Shown here one piece after another: positions 43,122 through 54,468 of a stretch of 64,000 nucleotides of DNA. The stretch lies in NCBI RefSeq assembly GCF_051175385.1, contig NZ_CP195106.1, positions 3,286,001-3,350,000 on the forward strand, read 5' to 3'. Origin of the DNA: Tundrisphaera lichenicola. GTDB taxonomy: Bacteria; Planctomycetota; Planctomycetia; Isosphaerales; Isosphaeraceae. The stretch's first letter is position 1; every line of letters begins with the position of its first letter. The notes below the pieces were generated by a model that was not told the origin of the DNA, did no database searches, and was given only the letters and a program-made list of their open reading frames with translations. A program made the position numbers and the translations under genes.

Positions 43122-45116
43122 TCACGCGTGAATCAGCAACCCGATCCGCTCGGGGAGCTGTTCGGCGACGGCCTGGATGACGTCTCCCTTCATGGCCTTC
43201 CAGAGGGTCCCCCTTCGGGTGGTGCCCAGGAGCAGGAGGTCTGCGCCGTGGGTGACGGCCATGTCGAGGATGGCCTCGGGGATGTCCCGGGCGACCCCGT
43301 AGAGGAGCCTCAGCGGGACGCCGTTCTCCTGCGACTGGGCCCGGAGGCGATCGAAGAGGTCCAGGGCGTCGGAATCCTCGGCCAGGGTCGGCGGGGCGGT
43401 CGAGCCCATCGGGGTGACGGCCAGGTGGCGGATGAAGAGGATGTCGAGCTCGGCCTGGCGATTCTTGCACTCCTTGATCGCGAAGTCGATCAGGCGGGGG
43501 TTGCCCGTGGTGGCCACCATGATCCGCTCCTTGGGGCTGTACTCCCCCTTGAGGATCATCCTGGGCTTGGCCGGCGCGGCCTCGAGGGTCGGGGCCTCGG
43601 GCGGGGCCAGCAGGATCGCCCGGTATTTCTGGGTCTCGTAGCTGGCATAGCCCATGATCAGGGCCACGATCGACGACGGGATGAACGCCCGCCAGTCGTC
43701 GCCCATGATCAGGGCGATCCCCAGCTCGGCGGCGACGGCCGAGGCCGCGAAGGCCATGTAGCCGATCCGGGTCGATCGCTCGATCGGCACGACCTTGTTG
43801 GAGACGATCGTCACCAGGCGCCCGGCCAGGCCGGTCACGAGGACGATCAGGGCGAAGCTCCGGGCCGCCGGCTTCTCCAGGGTGATCGTCAGGCCGATGG
43901 CCAGCATGATCGCCGTCAGGCCGAGCATGAAGGCGCGTTCGAAGGTCTTGAGCTCGAGCTGGCGATTGGTCGAGGTCGAGGCCAGCGTGATCGAGATCGC
44001 CCCGACCACGCCGATCGCGTAGAGCCCGGCCAGCTTCTCGACGTCGGGGAAGAGGACCACCACCAGCGCCGGGATCACCGCGGCGACCACCAGCGGGATC
44101 TTGGGCATCCCGAACCGGTTCAGCTTGGCCAGCGCCTTGGGAAGCTCCTTGTCGCGCGAGAGCATGAACTGGGTCGAGACCAGCGCCCCGATCGCCGTGT
44201 TGACCGCCGAGAGCAGCAGGGCCGCGAAGACCACCGAGGCCACCGCTGCGAAGCCCGGGCTGATGTAGTGCGAGGCGATCTGCTTGAGCATGTCGCCGGT
44301 GTGCGCCAGGTCGCCGTTGGGCAGCTTCTCGAAGAGGATCTCGTCGGGCAGCGAGGTCATCGCCAGGGCCAGGATCAGGTTCAGGATCACGATCTCGATC
44401 AGGACCGGCAGGATCGCCTTGCGCGCGGTCTTCTCGACCGGCTGGACCATGATCCCGGTCATGTTGGCGATCGCCTCCACCCCCGAGAGCGCCAGGACGA
44501 TCTCGGTGAACCCGATCCAGGATCGCGCCACCCCGTGCTTGAACGGGGACTCCACCCTCGCGAACGCCTCGCCCAGGTGGGGCAGGCAGGCCACGCCGAT
44601 GACCAGGGTCAGGACCACCGTGGCCAGGGCCACGAACATGGCGATCGTCCCGGTCTTGGTCGGCCCGAAATAGTTGAGCCAGCCGATCGCCAGGATCGTC
44701 AGGGTCGCCGCCAGGGCGTCCAGCGGGATCCCCCCCGAGGTCCCGATCCCCCGGATGCTCAGGTAAAACCCGTTGATCCCCAAATAATGGAAGGCGTCGA
44801 GGCACGAGAGCGAGGCCGTGACCACGTAATCGGCGCAGAGCAGGAGCCCGCCGACGACGGCCAAGAGCTGCGACCTCCGCTGGGCCGAAGAGTAGACGCC
44901 GCCCCCGTCGGGGAAGAGCCGGCAGATGATCTCGTAGCTCCAGCCGACCCCGATCATCAGCAGGCACATCGCGGCGACGTACCAGAACGACGCCCGATAA
45001 GTGAACGCGAAGGCGAGGCCCAGCACGTAGAGCCGGCTCGTCCCCCAGTCGCCGAAGAGCATCGGTCCCGCATGATACCAGCGCAACTCGCGCGGACGTT
45101 CCCCGGTGGTCAGCAT
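43122..45116 (-). CDS. APC-family permease fused to a UspA-like domain
   Basis: 664 residues. The first 490 or so contain about 12 membrane helices of an amino acid-polyamine-organocation transporter (FGDWGTSRLYVLGLAFAF at the start, SGVEAIANMTG, STQFMLSRDKELPKALAKL). The last 140 form a universal-stress-protein-like domain (ERIMVATTGNPRLIDFAIKE, GADLLLLGTTRRGTLWKAM, an ATP-loop-like segment) in the cytoplasm, probably regulatory. Substrate unknown; an amino acid or organic cation is expected. It is a single gene, divergent from the PHP gene. Confidence 0.88.
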   Translation of the reverse strand: MLTTGERPRELRWYHAGPMLFGDWGTSRLYVLGLAFAFTYRASFWYVAAMCLLMIGVGWSYEIICRLFPDGGGVYSSAQRRSQLLAVVGGLLLCADYVVTASLSCLDAFHYLGINGFYLSIRGIGTSGGIPLDALAATLTILAIGWLNYFGPTKTGTIAMFVALATVVLTLVIGVACLPHLGEAFARVESPFKHGVARSWIGFTEIVLALSGVEAIANMTGIMVQPVEKTARKAILPVLIEIVILNLILALAMTSLPDEILFEKLPNGDLAHTGDMLKQIASHYISPGFAAVASVVFAALLLSAVNTAIGALVSTQFMLSRDKELPKALAKLNRFGMPKIPLVVAAVIPALVVVLFPDVEKLAGLYAIGVVGAISITLASTSTNRQLELKTFERAFMLGLTAIMLAIGLTITLEKPAARSFALIVLVTGLAGRLVTIVSNKVVPIERSTRIGYMAFAASAVAAELGIALIMGDDWRAFIPSSIVALIMGYASYETQKYRAILLAPPEAPTLEAAPAKPRMILKGEYSPKERIMVATTGNPRLIDFAIKECKNRQAELDILFIRHLAVTPMGSTAPPTLAEDSDALDLFDRLRAQSQENGVPLRLLYGVARDIPEAILDMAVTHGADLLLLGTTRRGTLWKAMKGDVIQAVAEQLPERIGLLIHA

Positions 45117-45652
45117 TGTCGACCGATTTCACTCCGCTAGGGGGGTTGGAGGACCGGAGGATGGGGGCCGGCCTGTCGAGGCCGGGAGTCGCCGAACCGG
45201 GAGGGTTCGGCGGCGAGAATACCCCTCGGACGCCTGCGAGGTTAGCTGACGGGCTCGGGGCCGAAGGTGCCCCGTCAAGACCGGTGGACGTCCCGGCCCG
45301 GATTAGCCCCGGGGGCCCGAGATAGGCCCCATTGGTTCCCCCGCCCCCCTGGCCTTCAAGGGGTTCGGCGATCTGTTCTACCGCGGTCCGTAGGCCGAGT
45401 CAGATTGGAATCCATCGGCGGGATCTTCGTCAAGGGGAAGGTGGGACCGCCCCGGCCTTCGGTGGCCGCAACGCGACATTCCGGCCGGCGGGATGCCCGG
45501 CCGGTCGACGCCCCGGCCCGCTTCGTGAACAATACAATCCGCCCACCGATCCGGGGTGGCGGCTCATCAATCTCGATACACTCCTCGATCCGCGGGGTAC
45601 CGCGATCTCCGCTCTGTCTCCCCGCAAGCTCGATCCGCGAAGGGCCGGAACC
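45117..45652. other. Intergenic region between APC permease and PHP gene
   Basis: About 540 bp. No gene is supported; the PHP frame is open upstream to 45332, but that stretch is Arg/Pro-rich and has no signal character. A TACAAT at 45533-45538 is a plausible -10 for the PHP gene, without a clear -35. Confidence 0.35.
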
Positions 45653-47014
45653 ATGCTCGATTCTCGACCGAGGGCGCTCATCGGACTCCTCCTGATCGCG
45701 ATCGCCGGGGCGGCCCCGCCGGTCCGGAAACGCCCGCCGATCGAGCGGATGGGCACGGATCACCTGAAGGCGACCCACGCGGATGCCCTGGCCATCCGGG
45801 CCTCGCGGTCGACGATCCCGGCGATCCCCGGGCTCCGGGACTACCGGGCGATCTTCCACGCCCACGCCGAGGACTCGGCCCACACGGGGGGGACTCGCCC
45901 GGAGATGCTCGCCGAGGCGAAGCTCGCCGGGGTCGACGCGATCTTCCTCAGCGACCACCACCGACCGCCCCGGGATTTCGTCGAGAATAGCTGGCGAGGC
46001 CTCCACGATGGCGTCCTCTTCGTGCCGGGGTCCGAGGCCCGGGGGTTCCTGCTCGCCCCGACCCGGTCGATCCTCGGGCGGATGGACGACCCGACCCTCG
46101 AACTCCTCAAGGCCGCCCGGGCCGACGGCGGCCTGGCCTTCCTCTCGCATGTCGAGGAGCGGCCCGATCACGAGATGGCGGACCTCGACGGGATGGAGAT
46201 CTACAACCGCCATGCCGACGCCAAGAAGGATCAGGCGGGCCTGGTCTCGCTGGTCCTCCGGTTGACCGATCCGACCTCGTTAAGCGTCCTTCAAGACGAC
46301 CTCCAGGCCTATCCCGACGAGGTCTTCGCCGCCCAGGTGGAATATCCCGACGACTACCTGGCCAAGTGGGACCGCGAGACGAAGGCGAAGCGGCTCACGG
46401 GCGTGGCGGCGAACGACTGCCACCACAACCAGGTCCTCCTGGTGAAGAAGGTGGACGACGAGACGGTCCTGGTCGGCACGAACGTCGACCGGGACGACCA
46501 GATGAGGCGAGTCTCCGCCACCCTCCGCCCCGGGATCCGGGAGATGACCCGAGGGCGATCGGCGGGCGAGATCGTGGCCCGTCTCGACCTCGACCCCTAT
46601 CACCGGTCGTTCCGGGACGCCAGCACCCACATCCTCGCCCCCGAATTGACCGAACCGGCCCTCCGCGCCGCCCTGGTCGAGGGGCACGCCTACGTCTCGC
46701 ACGACTGGATCTGCGACCCGACCGGGTTCCGGTTCGAGCTGATCTCCGGTTCGGGGGCGAGGTCCATCCTGGGCGACGAGATCCGGTTCTCGCCCGGAGG
46801 TCGGATCGAGGCGAGGTTCCCCGCCCCTTGCAAGATCCGCCTGATGGAGGGGGGACGCGTCGTCGCCGAGGCGACCGGGGATCGGATCGAGGTCCCGGTG
46901 GAGGCGCCGGGGGTCTTTCGGGTCGAGGGCTGGCTGACCCTCGACGGCGAGGATCGGGGATGGATCTACTCCAACCCGATCTACGTCCGTGCCGACGACC
47001 CCGCCCTGCCCTGA
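45653..47014 (+). CDS. Secreted PHP-domain phosphoesterase-like protein
   Basis: 453 residues from ATG 45653. An N-terminal signal-type hydrophobic segment (ALIGLLLIAIAGAA) is followed by a PHP-like metallohydrolase domain: YRAIFHAHAEDSAHTGGT, ideal for His ligands, GVDAIFLSDHHRP, GGLAFLSHVEE and GVAANDCHHN. A beta-rich C-terminal domain (about 330-450, FRFELISGSGARSILGDE) ends it. PHP domains hydrolyse phosphoesters with bound metals; secreted planctomycete forms are uncharacterised. Confidence 0.8.
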   Translation: MLDSRPRALIGLLLIAIAGAAPPVRKRPPIERMGTDHLKATHADALAIRASRSTIPAIPGLRDYRAIFHAHAEDSAHTGGTRPEMLAEAKLAGVDAIFLSDHHRPPRDFVENSWRGLHDGVLFVPGSEARGFLLAPTRSILGRMDDPTLELLKAARADGGLAFLSHVEERPDHEMADLDGMEIYNRHADAKKDQAGLVSLVLRLTDPTSLSVLQDDLQAYPDEVFAAQVEYPDDYLAKWDRETKAKRLTGVAANDCHHNQVLLVKKVDDETVLVGTNVDRDDQMRRVSATLRPGIREMTRGRSAGEIVARLDLDPYHRSFRDASTHILAPELTEPALRAALVEGHAYVSHDWICDPTGFRFELISGSGARSILGDEIRFSPGGRIEARFPAPCKIRLMEGGRVVAEATGDRIEVPVEAPGVFRVEGWLTLDGEDRGWIYSNPIYVRADDPALP

Positions 47015-47140
47015 TCGGCCCAGGGGGTCCCCGGAGTGACTCCTGGGCGCGGACCCTCCTTGACGGGGGCATCATCTCCTCTAGAGTGGGTTTAACACTC
47101 GCCCTTTCCTCGTGCCACTGACCCCGGGATCTGTCCTCCG

Positions 47141-49240
<2,100 letters not shown>

Positions 49241-49258
49241 TTGACAGCCAAATGAATG

Positions 49259-49295
49259 AGGGCCGATGCCGATCCGGCGGATCGGCATCGGCCCT
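49259..49295. terminator. Bidirectional terminator between cstA and APC permease
   Basis: AGGGCCGATGCCGAT (49259-49273) pairs perfectly over 15 bp with ATCGGCATCGGCCCT (49281-49295) around a 7-nt loop, midway between convergent genes. Confidence 0.75.
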
Positions 49296-49321
49296 GAGTA
49301 TCGCCCGTCATCGAGGGAAGA

Positions 49322-50836
49322 TCAGCCCGCCTGGATCTCGCTGTCCGAGGCGCGATGCTTGGAGTTGGGGTTCATCACGCTGTGGTGAATCCCGTAGCCG
49401 AAGTAGATCAGGAACCCGATCCCCAGCCAGACGAACAGCCGGACCCAGTTCTCCCAGGGGAGCGAGAACATCAGGAGCAGGCAGATCGCGATCCCGAGGA
49501 TCGGGACCAGCGGGACCAGGGGGACCTTGAACGGACGCTCGGCGTCGGGGTGGGTCCGCCTCATGATCAGGACCGCGGCGCAGACGACCACGAAGGCGAA
49601 CAGGGTGCCGATGTTGACCAACTCGGCCAGGATCCGGAGCGGGAGCAGGCCCGCCATCAGGGCGACGCAGACGCCGATCAGGATCGTCGACTTGTAGGGC
49701 GTCTGGAACTTCGGGTGGATTGCGCTGAAGAAGGCGGGCGGGACCAGGCCGTCGCGGGCCATGGCCAGGAAGATCCGGGGCTGGCTGAGCATCATGACCA
49801 GCAGGACCGAGGTGATCCCGGTCAGGGCCCCCAGCGAGATCAGGTACTTGGCCCAGGGGAGCCCCACCTGGCCGAAGGCGTCGGAGATCGGCGCGTCGAT
49901 GTTGATCTTGTCATAGGGGATCATGCCGGTCAGCACGGCCGAGACGGCGATGTACAGCACCGTGCAGAGGATCAGCGAGGCGATGATCCCGATCGGCACG
50001 TCACGCTTGGGATTGATCGCCTCCTCGGACTGGTTCGAGACCGCGTCGAACCCGATGTAGGCAAAGAAGATCGTCGAAGCTCCCGCGAGCATCCCCAGGG
50101 GCTCGCCGCTAGTGCCCACCTGGCCGGCGACCGGGTGGCCGAAGAAGCTGATCCCGGTGTAGCCGAACGGGGCGAACGGGGACCAGTTCTCGACGTGGAC
50201 ATAATTGGCCCCGACGACGATCACGAACATGACGACCGACAGCTTGATGATCACCATGACCGAGTTGAACGTCGTGCTCTCCCGGATCCCCTTGACCAGG
50301 ATCGCCGTGATCGCGAAGGTGATCAAGACGGCCGGCAGGTCGAAGTAGGGCCCCGTCGCGACGAACTTGCCGTCGACCAGGTCGAAGGGGGAGTTCGAAA
50401 AGATCGCGGGTATTTGTATCCCGAAGATCTTGATGAAGTCCTGGAAGTAGTGCGACCAGCCGTGGGCGACGGTGGAGGAGGCCACGGCGTATTCGAGGAT
50501 CAGGTCCCATCCGATGATCCAGGCCATCATCTCGCCGAGGGTCGCATACGCATAGGTATAGGCCGATCCGGCGACCGGGACCATCGAGGCGAACTCGGCA
50601 TAGCAGAGCGCCGCGAAGATGCAGGCGAGCCCGGCGACGACGAACGAGAGCATCAGGGCCGGGCCGGTCTTGTCGTGCGCCGCCACCCCGGTCAGGACGA
50701 AGATGCCGGTGCCGATGATCGCCCCGACGCCGAGGCTGGTCAGGCCGATCGGGCCGAGGACACGCTTCAGGCGGCCTCGCCCCTCCATCTCATTCAGGAG
50801 CATGCTCAGGGGTTTTTTCGCGAACAGTTGGCTCAT
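49322..50836 (-). CDS. APC-family amino acid permease (cationic amino acid type)
   Basis: 504 residues, 12-13 predicted membrane helices. Motifs are those of CAT/YfnA-type permeases: LGVGAIIGTGIFVLTGVAAHDKTGPAL, YAEFASMVPVAGSAYTYAYATLGE, FFAYIGFDAVSNQSEEAINPKRDVPIGI and PRIFLAMARDGLVPP. These proteins import amino acids with protons. The ATG at 50836 (GGAGG 11 nt upstream) removes a non-homologous 52-residue extension. It lies downstream of two DUF1080 genes on the same strand, 169 bp away. Confidence 0.92.
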   Translation of the reverse strand: MSQLFAKKPLSMLLNEMEGRGRLKRVLGPIGLTSLGVGAIIGTGIFVLTGVAAHDKTGPALMLSFVVAGLACIFAALCYAEFASMVPVAGSAYTYAYATLGEMMAWIIGWDLILEYAVASSTVAHGWSHYFQDFIKIFGIQIPAIFSNSPFDLVDGKFVATGPYFDLPAVLITFAITAILVKGIRESTTFNSVMVIIKLSVVMFVIVVGANYVHVENWSPFAPFGYTGISFFGHPVAGQVGTSGEPLGMLAGASTIFFAYIGFDAVSNQSEEAINPKRDVPIGIIASLILCTVLYIAVSAVLTGMIPYDKINIDAPISDAFGQVGLPWAKYLISLGALTGITSVLLVMMLSQPRIFLAMARDGLVPPAFFSAIHPKFQTPYKSTILIGVCVALMAGLLPLRILAELVNIGTLFAFVVVCAAVLIMRRTHPDAERPFKVPLVPLVPILGIAICLLLMFSLPWENWVRLFVWLGIGFLIYFGYGIHHSVMNPNSKHRASDSEIQAG

Positions 50837-51005
50837 CTCGGGCGAGGCCTCCGGATCATGAACTGATGAGGGGGGTCGGAAATGTCCGTCGATCGACCTT
50901 CGGCCTCGGGCGGAGAGGTGCCGGGCGGGCGGGCAGGTGCGTCGGGAGGAGAGAGAGGGCGCCGCCGGGAGGGCGGACGCCCCGGGATTCATCGATAGAT
51001 GTGGC

Positions 51006-51659
51006 TTACTTCGACCCGGTCGCCGGCAGTTCCATCACCTCGACCTTGCGGATGGTGACCTTGCTGCCCGGGTCGTGCTGCTGGAAGGCGAAGGCCCCTT
51101 CCTTGAACAGCCGGTCGTGGTCGAGGTACTCGTAGAGGAGTTCCCCGTCGACCGTCACCCGGAACTTGGTGACGATCTTCCCCCGATAGTCGACGTCGGA
51201 CACCTCGACCTCCTGGGTGAACCAGGTGTCGGGCTTGTTGGCGGCCTTGTAGAGGTGGACCAGGGTGTAGAGCGAGCCGGTCTTGATCGGGTCGGCGTGG
51301 GTGCTGTTGACCTGGATCTCGTAGCCGTCGGTGAACGAGGGGGTCTTGAGCGACCGGACGTACATGCCCGAGTTCCCCTTGTCGTTGATCTTCAGCTCGA
51401 CCCGGTACTTGAAGTTCTTGTAGTCGGCCCGGGGACTGTAGAGCATCGAGGCCTCGCCCGAGCCCTCGAGCATGCCGTCCTTGACCTCCCACTTGGTCGT
51501 CCGGCCGGGGAGCGGGACGACCTCCCAGCCGCTGAGGGTCTTGCCGTCGAAGAGCGAGACCCACCCCCCTTCGGCTGCGGGCTCGCGGGCTTCTTCGGCA
51601 TCCACGGGGGCGAGCCAGCCCAGGGCGAGGCAGGCGGCCATCATCCATCGTCGCGTCAT
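51006..51659 (-). CDS. Secreted DUF1080 protein (copy 1)
   Basis: 217 residues. A signal peptide (MTRRWMMAACLALGWLAPVDAEE) precedes a concanavalin-like DUF1080 domain: WVSLFDGKTLSGWE, KWEVKDGMLEG, YKNFKYRVELKINDKGNSGMY, DGYEIQVNSTHADPIKTGSLY and FAFQQHDPGSKVTIRKVEV. Several DUF1080 members are reported as 3-keto-glycoside hydrolases. It is very similar to the next gene upstream, a tandem duplicate. Confidence 0.9.
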   Translation of the reverse strand: MTRRWMMAACLALGWLAPVDAEEAREPAAEGGWVSLFDGKTLSGWEVVPLPGRTTKWEVKDGMLEGSGEASMLYSPRADYKNFKYRVELKINDKGNSGMYVRSLKTPSFTDGYEIQVNSTHADPIKTGSLYTLVHLYKAANKPDTWFTQEVEVSDVDYRGKIVTKFRVTVDGELLYEYLDHDRLFKEGAFAFQQHDPGSKVTIRKVEVMELPATGSK

Positions 51660-51735
51660 GGGGAAATCTCTCGTTGATGAATCACGCCCGAGGGGCGGGG
51701 TTGCGGGTGTCGGTTCGCGGATCGGGCCGGCTCGG

Positions 51736-52359
51736 TCACTTCCCGGCCGAGGCGGGGAGTTCCATCACCTCGATGTTCTTGATCCAGACCTGGCTGCCGG
51801 GGTCGTGCTGCTGGAAGGCGAAGTGGCCCTGCTGGAACGAGTTCTTCTTGTCGACGTAGTCGACGGTGGTCTTGCCGTTGACCTTGATGATGATGTGATT
51901 GCCCACGGCCTCGACCTCCTGGGTGAACCAGGTATCGGGCTTGACCAGCATGTCGAAGACCTTGACGTGGTTGTAGAGCGAGCCGGTCTTCACCGGGTCG
52001 GTGTGGGTGCTGTTGACCTGGGCCTCGTAGCCGCTCGGGAAGCCGCCTTCCTTCTTGGTCCGGAAATACATGCCCGAGTTGGCCTTGTCGGCGATCTTGA
52101 AATCGGCCCGGTACTTGAAGTTCTTGTAGTCGCCCCGGGGGCTGAACAGGTGCGAGGCCGGGCCCGAGCCGTGGATCGCCCCGTCGACGACCTCCCACTT
52201 GCCGGTCGAGCCGTCGGCCGTCGTCCAGCCGCCGAGGGTCTTGCCGTCGAAGAGCGAGACCCATCCTTTATCGGAATCCTGGCCCAGGGCATTGGGGGCG
52301 AGCCCCAGGGCCAGGGCCCCGAAGGCGACCCAGGCGAATCCGTGACCACGTCGATTCAT
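51736..52359 (-). CDS. Secreted DUF1080 protein (copy 2)
   Basis: 207 residues from ATG 52359 (AAGGA upstream). A signal peptide (GFAWVAFGALALGLAPNALGQ) precedes the same domain: WVSLFDGKTLGGWTTADG, KWEVVDGAIHGSG, YKNFKYRADFKIADKANSGMY, VNSTHTDPVKTGSLY and FAFQQHDPGSQVWIKNIEVMELPA. It parallels copy 1 almost block for block, 76 bp apart and co-directional. The much longer open frame upstream to 53790 is antisense to the nitroreductase and not used. Confidence 0.9.
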   Translation of the reverse strand: MNRRGHGFAWVAFGALALGLAPNALGQDSDKGWVSLFDGKTLGGWTTADGSTGKWEVVDGAIHGSGPASHLFSPRGDYKNFKYRADFKIADKANSGMYFRTKKEGGFPSGYEAQVNSTHTDPVKTGSLYNHVKVFDMLVKPDTWFTQEVEAVGNHIIIKVNGKTTVDYVDKKNSFQQGHFAFQQHDPGSQVWIKNIEVMELPASAGK

Positions 52360-52599
52360 GGCTTGATCCTTCGAGATGCGACCCAACGGGTGAGGGGTAA
52401 CGTCGATCCGACGCCGGGGCGGCGTCGGTCGCGGAGAGGCGTGACGCCCGGCAGCCGAATCTAAACCAATCGGCCACGCGATGCCAGAACCCGGCCCGGT
52501 GAAGTGGTCGTCCTCCCCTTGCCATCGAGGCCCCGAGCCGCCAGACTCGGGGCGACCGGACCCGTCCGTCCGAGGCGGGCCCGGTCGGGAACCCCAGCC

Positions 52600-53520
52600 A
52601 TGACCAGGCCGATCGACCAGCGACCCGACGGCTCCCCCCCGAGCCCGGCCCCCGAGGCCATCGAAGCCCGGAGGACCGCCCGTCGGTTCGACCCCGACCG
52701 CCCCTTGCCCGAATCCCTCCTGGCCCGGCTGATCGAGCTGGCCACGCTGGCCCCCTCCCCGTGCAACCTCCAGCCCTGGCGATTCCTGGTGGTCCGCGAC
52801 CCTCGGAACCGCCGGAGGCTCCGCGCCTGCACCTACGGGGACGCCCGGCTCACCGAGGCCCCCGTCGTCCTGGTCGTCCTGGCCTATCGCCACCCCGACC
52901 GGACCGACCTGGGAGCGGTGGTCGATCGCCAGCTCGCCCTCGGGGCAATCAGCCCCGAGGACGCCGCGAGGGTCCGGGCCACCGCCGCCCGGACCTGGTC
53001 CCGGATCCCCGACCCGATTCGGCCCGCGCTCATGGCCTCGGCCGCCCTGATGATCGCCGCCGAGTCGCTGGGCCTGGCCTCGGCCTGGATCGACGAGATC
53101 ATCGAGGAGGAGGCCCGCCGAGCCTTCGGGATCCCCGACGACCACGCCCTCGGCGGGCTCCTCGCCCTGGGCTTCGCCGCCGACCAGGCCCCCTTCCCCG
53201 GCCGGCTCGGGCTCGATCAGGTCTGCTTCGACGAATACTTCGGACTGCCCTGGGAGGTGCCTCAAAGCTTCGAAGAGGGCTCGGCCTATTTCTCCTCCCT
53301 CTCCCCCTGGGAGAGGGCCGGGGTGAGGGGCTTCGAAAATCCCTCGACACCCGACGACCCCATTTCGAATCTCGGCGGCGAGGCGACGAGCCCTCACCCC
53401 GGCCCTCTCCCAGGGGGAGAGGGAGGCAGAAAATCGCCTGGAATCCCGGATGACTCCGCCCAGGGCGACCCGGGCCCGATCGACGCTTCCCCGCTGGATC
53501 GAGGGGAGGAGCCGGAGTAA
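52600..53520 (+). CDS. Nitroreductase-family flavoprotein with repeat-derived tail
   Basis: 306 residues. The first 225 or so form an FMN-dependent nitroreductase domain: AIEARRTARRFDPDRPLPE, LATLAPSPCNLQPWRFLVVRD, an EAPVVLVVLA strand, SAALMIAAESLGLASAWIDE and ALGGLLALGFAAD. The domain closes near GLPWEVPQ. The remaining 75 residues are encoded by a long inverted repeat (53294-53426) and its surroundings, reading SSLSPWERAGVRG and later SPHPGPLPGGEGG, so the tail looks acquired by insertion of a palindromic element. Substrate unknown. The SGNH gene begins immediately after. Confidence 0.85.
   Translation: MTRPIDQRPDGSPPSPAPEAIEARRTARRFDPDRPLPESLLARLIELATLAPSPCNLQPWRFLVVRDPRNRRRLRACTYGDARLTEAPVVLVVLAYRHPDRTDLGAVVDRQLALGAISPEDAARVRATAARTWSRIPDPIRPALMASAALMIAAESLGLASAWIDEIIEEEARRAFGIPDDHALGGLLALGFAADQAPFPGRLGLDQVCFDEYFGLPWEVPQSFEEGSAYFSSLSPWERAGVRGFENPSTPDDPISNLGGEATSPHPGPLPGGEGGRKSPGIPDDSAQGDPGPIDASPLDRGEEPE
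53294..53426. repeat. REPIN-like inverted repeat inside a gene
   Basis: Perfect 36-nt inverted arms (53294-53329 and 53391-53426) separated by 61 nt. Each arm contains the hairpin CCCTCTCCC-CCT-GGGAGAGGG and a GGGGTGAGGG flank. It lies within the nitroreductase reading frame and keeps it open. Confidence 0.8.
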
Positions 53521-53572
53521 AATGGGCGGGTCGATTCTCCCTCTCGAATCCCCCGATCCCCCGAGCTTCGCC

Positions 53573-54331
53573 ATGACCGCGACCCGGCCCCATCGACGAC
53601 TCTGGACGGCTCCCCTGGTGCTGATCGCGCTCTCGGTCGTCGCCCGGGCGGTCGACCAGCCCCCCACGCCGACCAATACCGCGGTCGCCCCCGAGCCCCG
53701 GGCGGGTGCCTGGATGAAGCTCCACGGGGAATTCCTGGAACGGGCGAGCCGGGGGGATGTCGGCCTACTCTTCCTGGGCGACTCGATCACCGCGGGCTGG
53801 AGCTCGACCGGTCAGGAGGTCTGGGATCGGCACTACGCCCCCCGGAAGGCGGCCAACTTCGGGATCGGCGGCGACCGGACTCAGCACCTCCTCTGGCGGC
53901 TCGATCACGGCGAGGTCGACGGGATCAAGCCCAAGGTCGTCGTCCTGATGGCCGGCACCAACAACCTGGGGAACAACACCGAGGAGCAGGTCATCGAGGG
54001 CGTGTCCACGGTCGTCGCCCGGCTCCGGAGCAAGCTCCCCGACTCGAAGATCCTGCTCCTGGGGATCTTCCCCCGGGGGGCCAGCCTGGTCCCCTCCCAA
54101 TCCTTCGCCGAGCCCGACCCCCGAGTCGCCCGGGTCAACAAGCGGCTCGCCAAACTCGTCGAGGACCCCTCGGTGACGTATCTCGATATCGGCGAACGCT
54201 TCCTCGACAAGGAAGGCCACGTCTCCAAGGCCATCCAGCCCGACTTCCTCCACCTCACCCAAAAGGGCTACCAGATCTGGGCCGACGCCATCGAGCCGAC
54301 CCTCTGGGAGATGATGGACGAGTCGCAGTAA
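53573..54331 (+). CDS. Secreted SGNH/GDSL-type hydrolase
   Basis: 252 residues from ATG 53573, giving a clean signal peptide (RRLWTAPLVLIALSVVARA). An ATG at 53522, 1 nt after the nitroreductase stop and with a good GGAG site, would add 17 residues. SGNH blocks are LFLGDSITAGW (block I, nucleophile Ser), FGIGGDRTQHLLWRL (block II), VLMAGTNNLGNN (block III) and PDFLHLTQKGY (block V, Asp and His). It resembles PAF-acetylhydrolase-like esterases used on acylated sugars. Tight spacing suggests co-transcription with the nitroreductase. Confidence 0.88.
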   Translation: MTATRPHRRLWTAPLVLIALSVVARAVDQPPTPTNTAVAPEPRAGAWMKLHGEFLERASRGDVGLLFLGDSITAGWSSTGQEVWDRHYAPRKAANFGIGGDRTQHLLWRLDHGEVDGIKPKVVVLMAGTNNLGNNTEEQVIEGVSTVVARLRSKLPDSKILLLGIFPRGASLVPSQSFAEPDPRVARVNKRLAKLVEDPSVTYLDIGERFLDKEGHVSKAIQPDFLHLTQKGYQIWADAIEPTLWEMMDESQ

Positions 54332-54468
54332 AGTGGCCTGCCATTTGGCTCTCTCACCCCCACAGGACCTGGTTACCGATCCCCTTCATTTGTCCATCAT
54401 CTAGACCTTGGTCGTGAGCTTCCAATCGTAGGGGTTTCGACGATGCATAATGAGAGGAGTGTTACCAA

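Noticed and set aside
53522..53572. SGNH hydrolase start at ATG 53522
   Set aside because: It has a good ribosome site but puts 17 residues before the signal peptide. It is kept only as an alternative.
52360..53790. Long minus-strand frame joined to DUF1080 copy 2
   Set aside because: The upstream part is antisense to the nitroreductase and SGNH genes; the signal peptide and ribosome site support the ATG at 52359.
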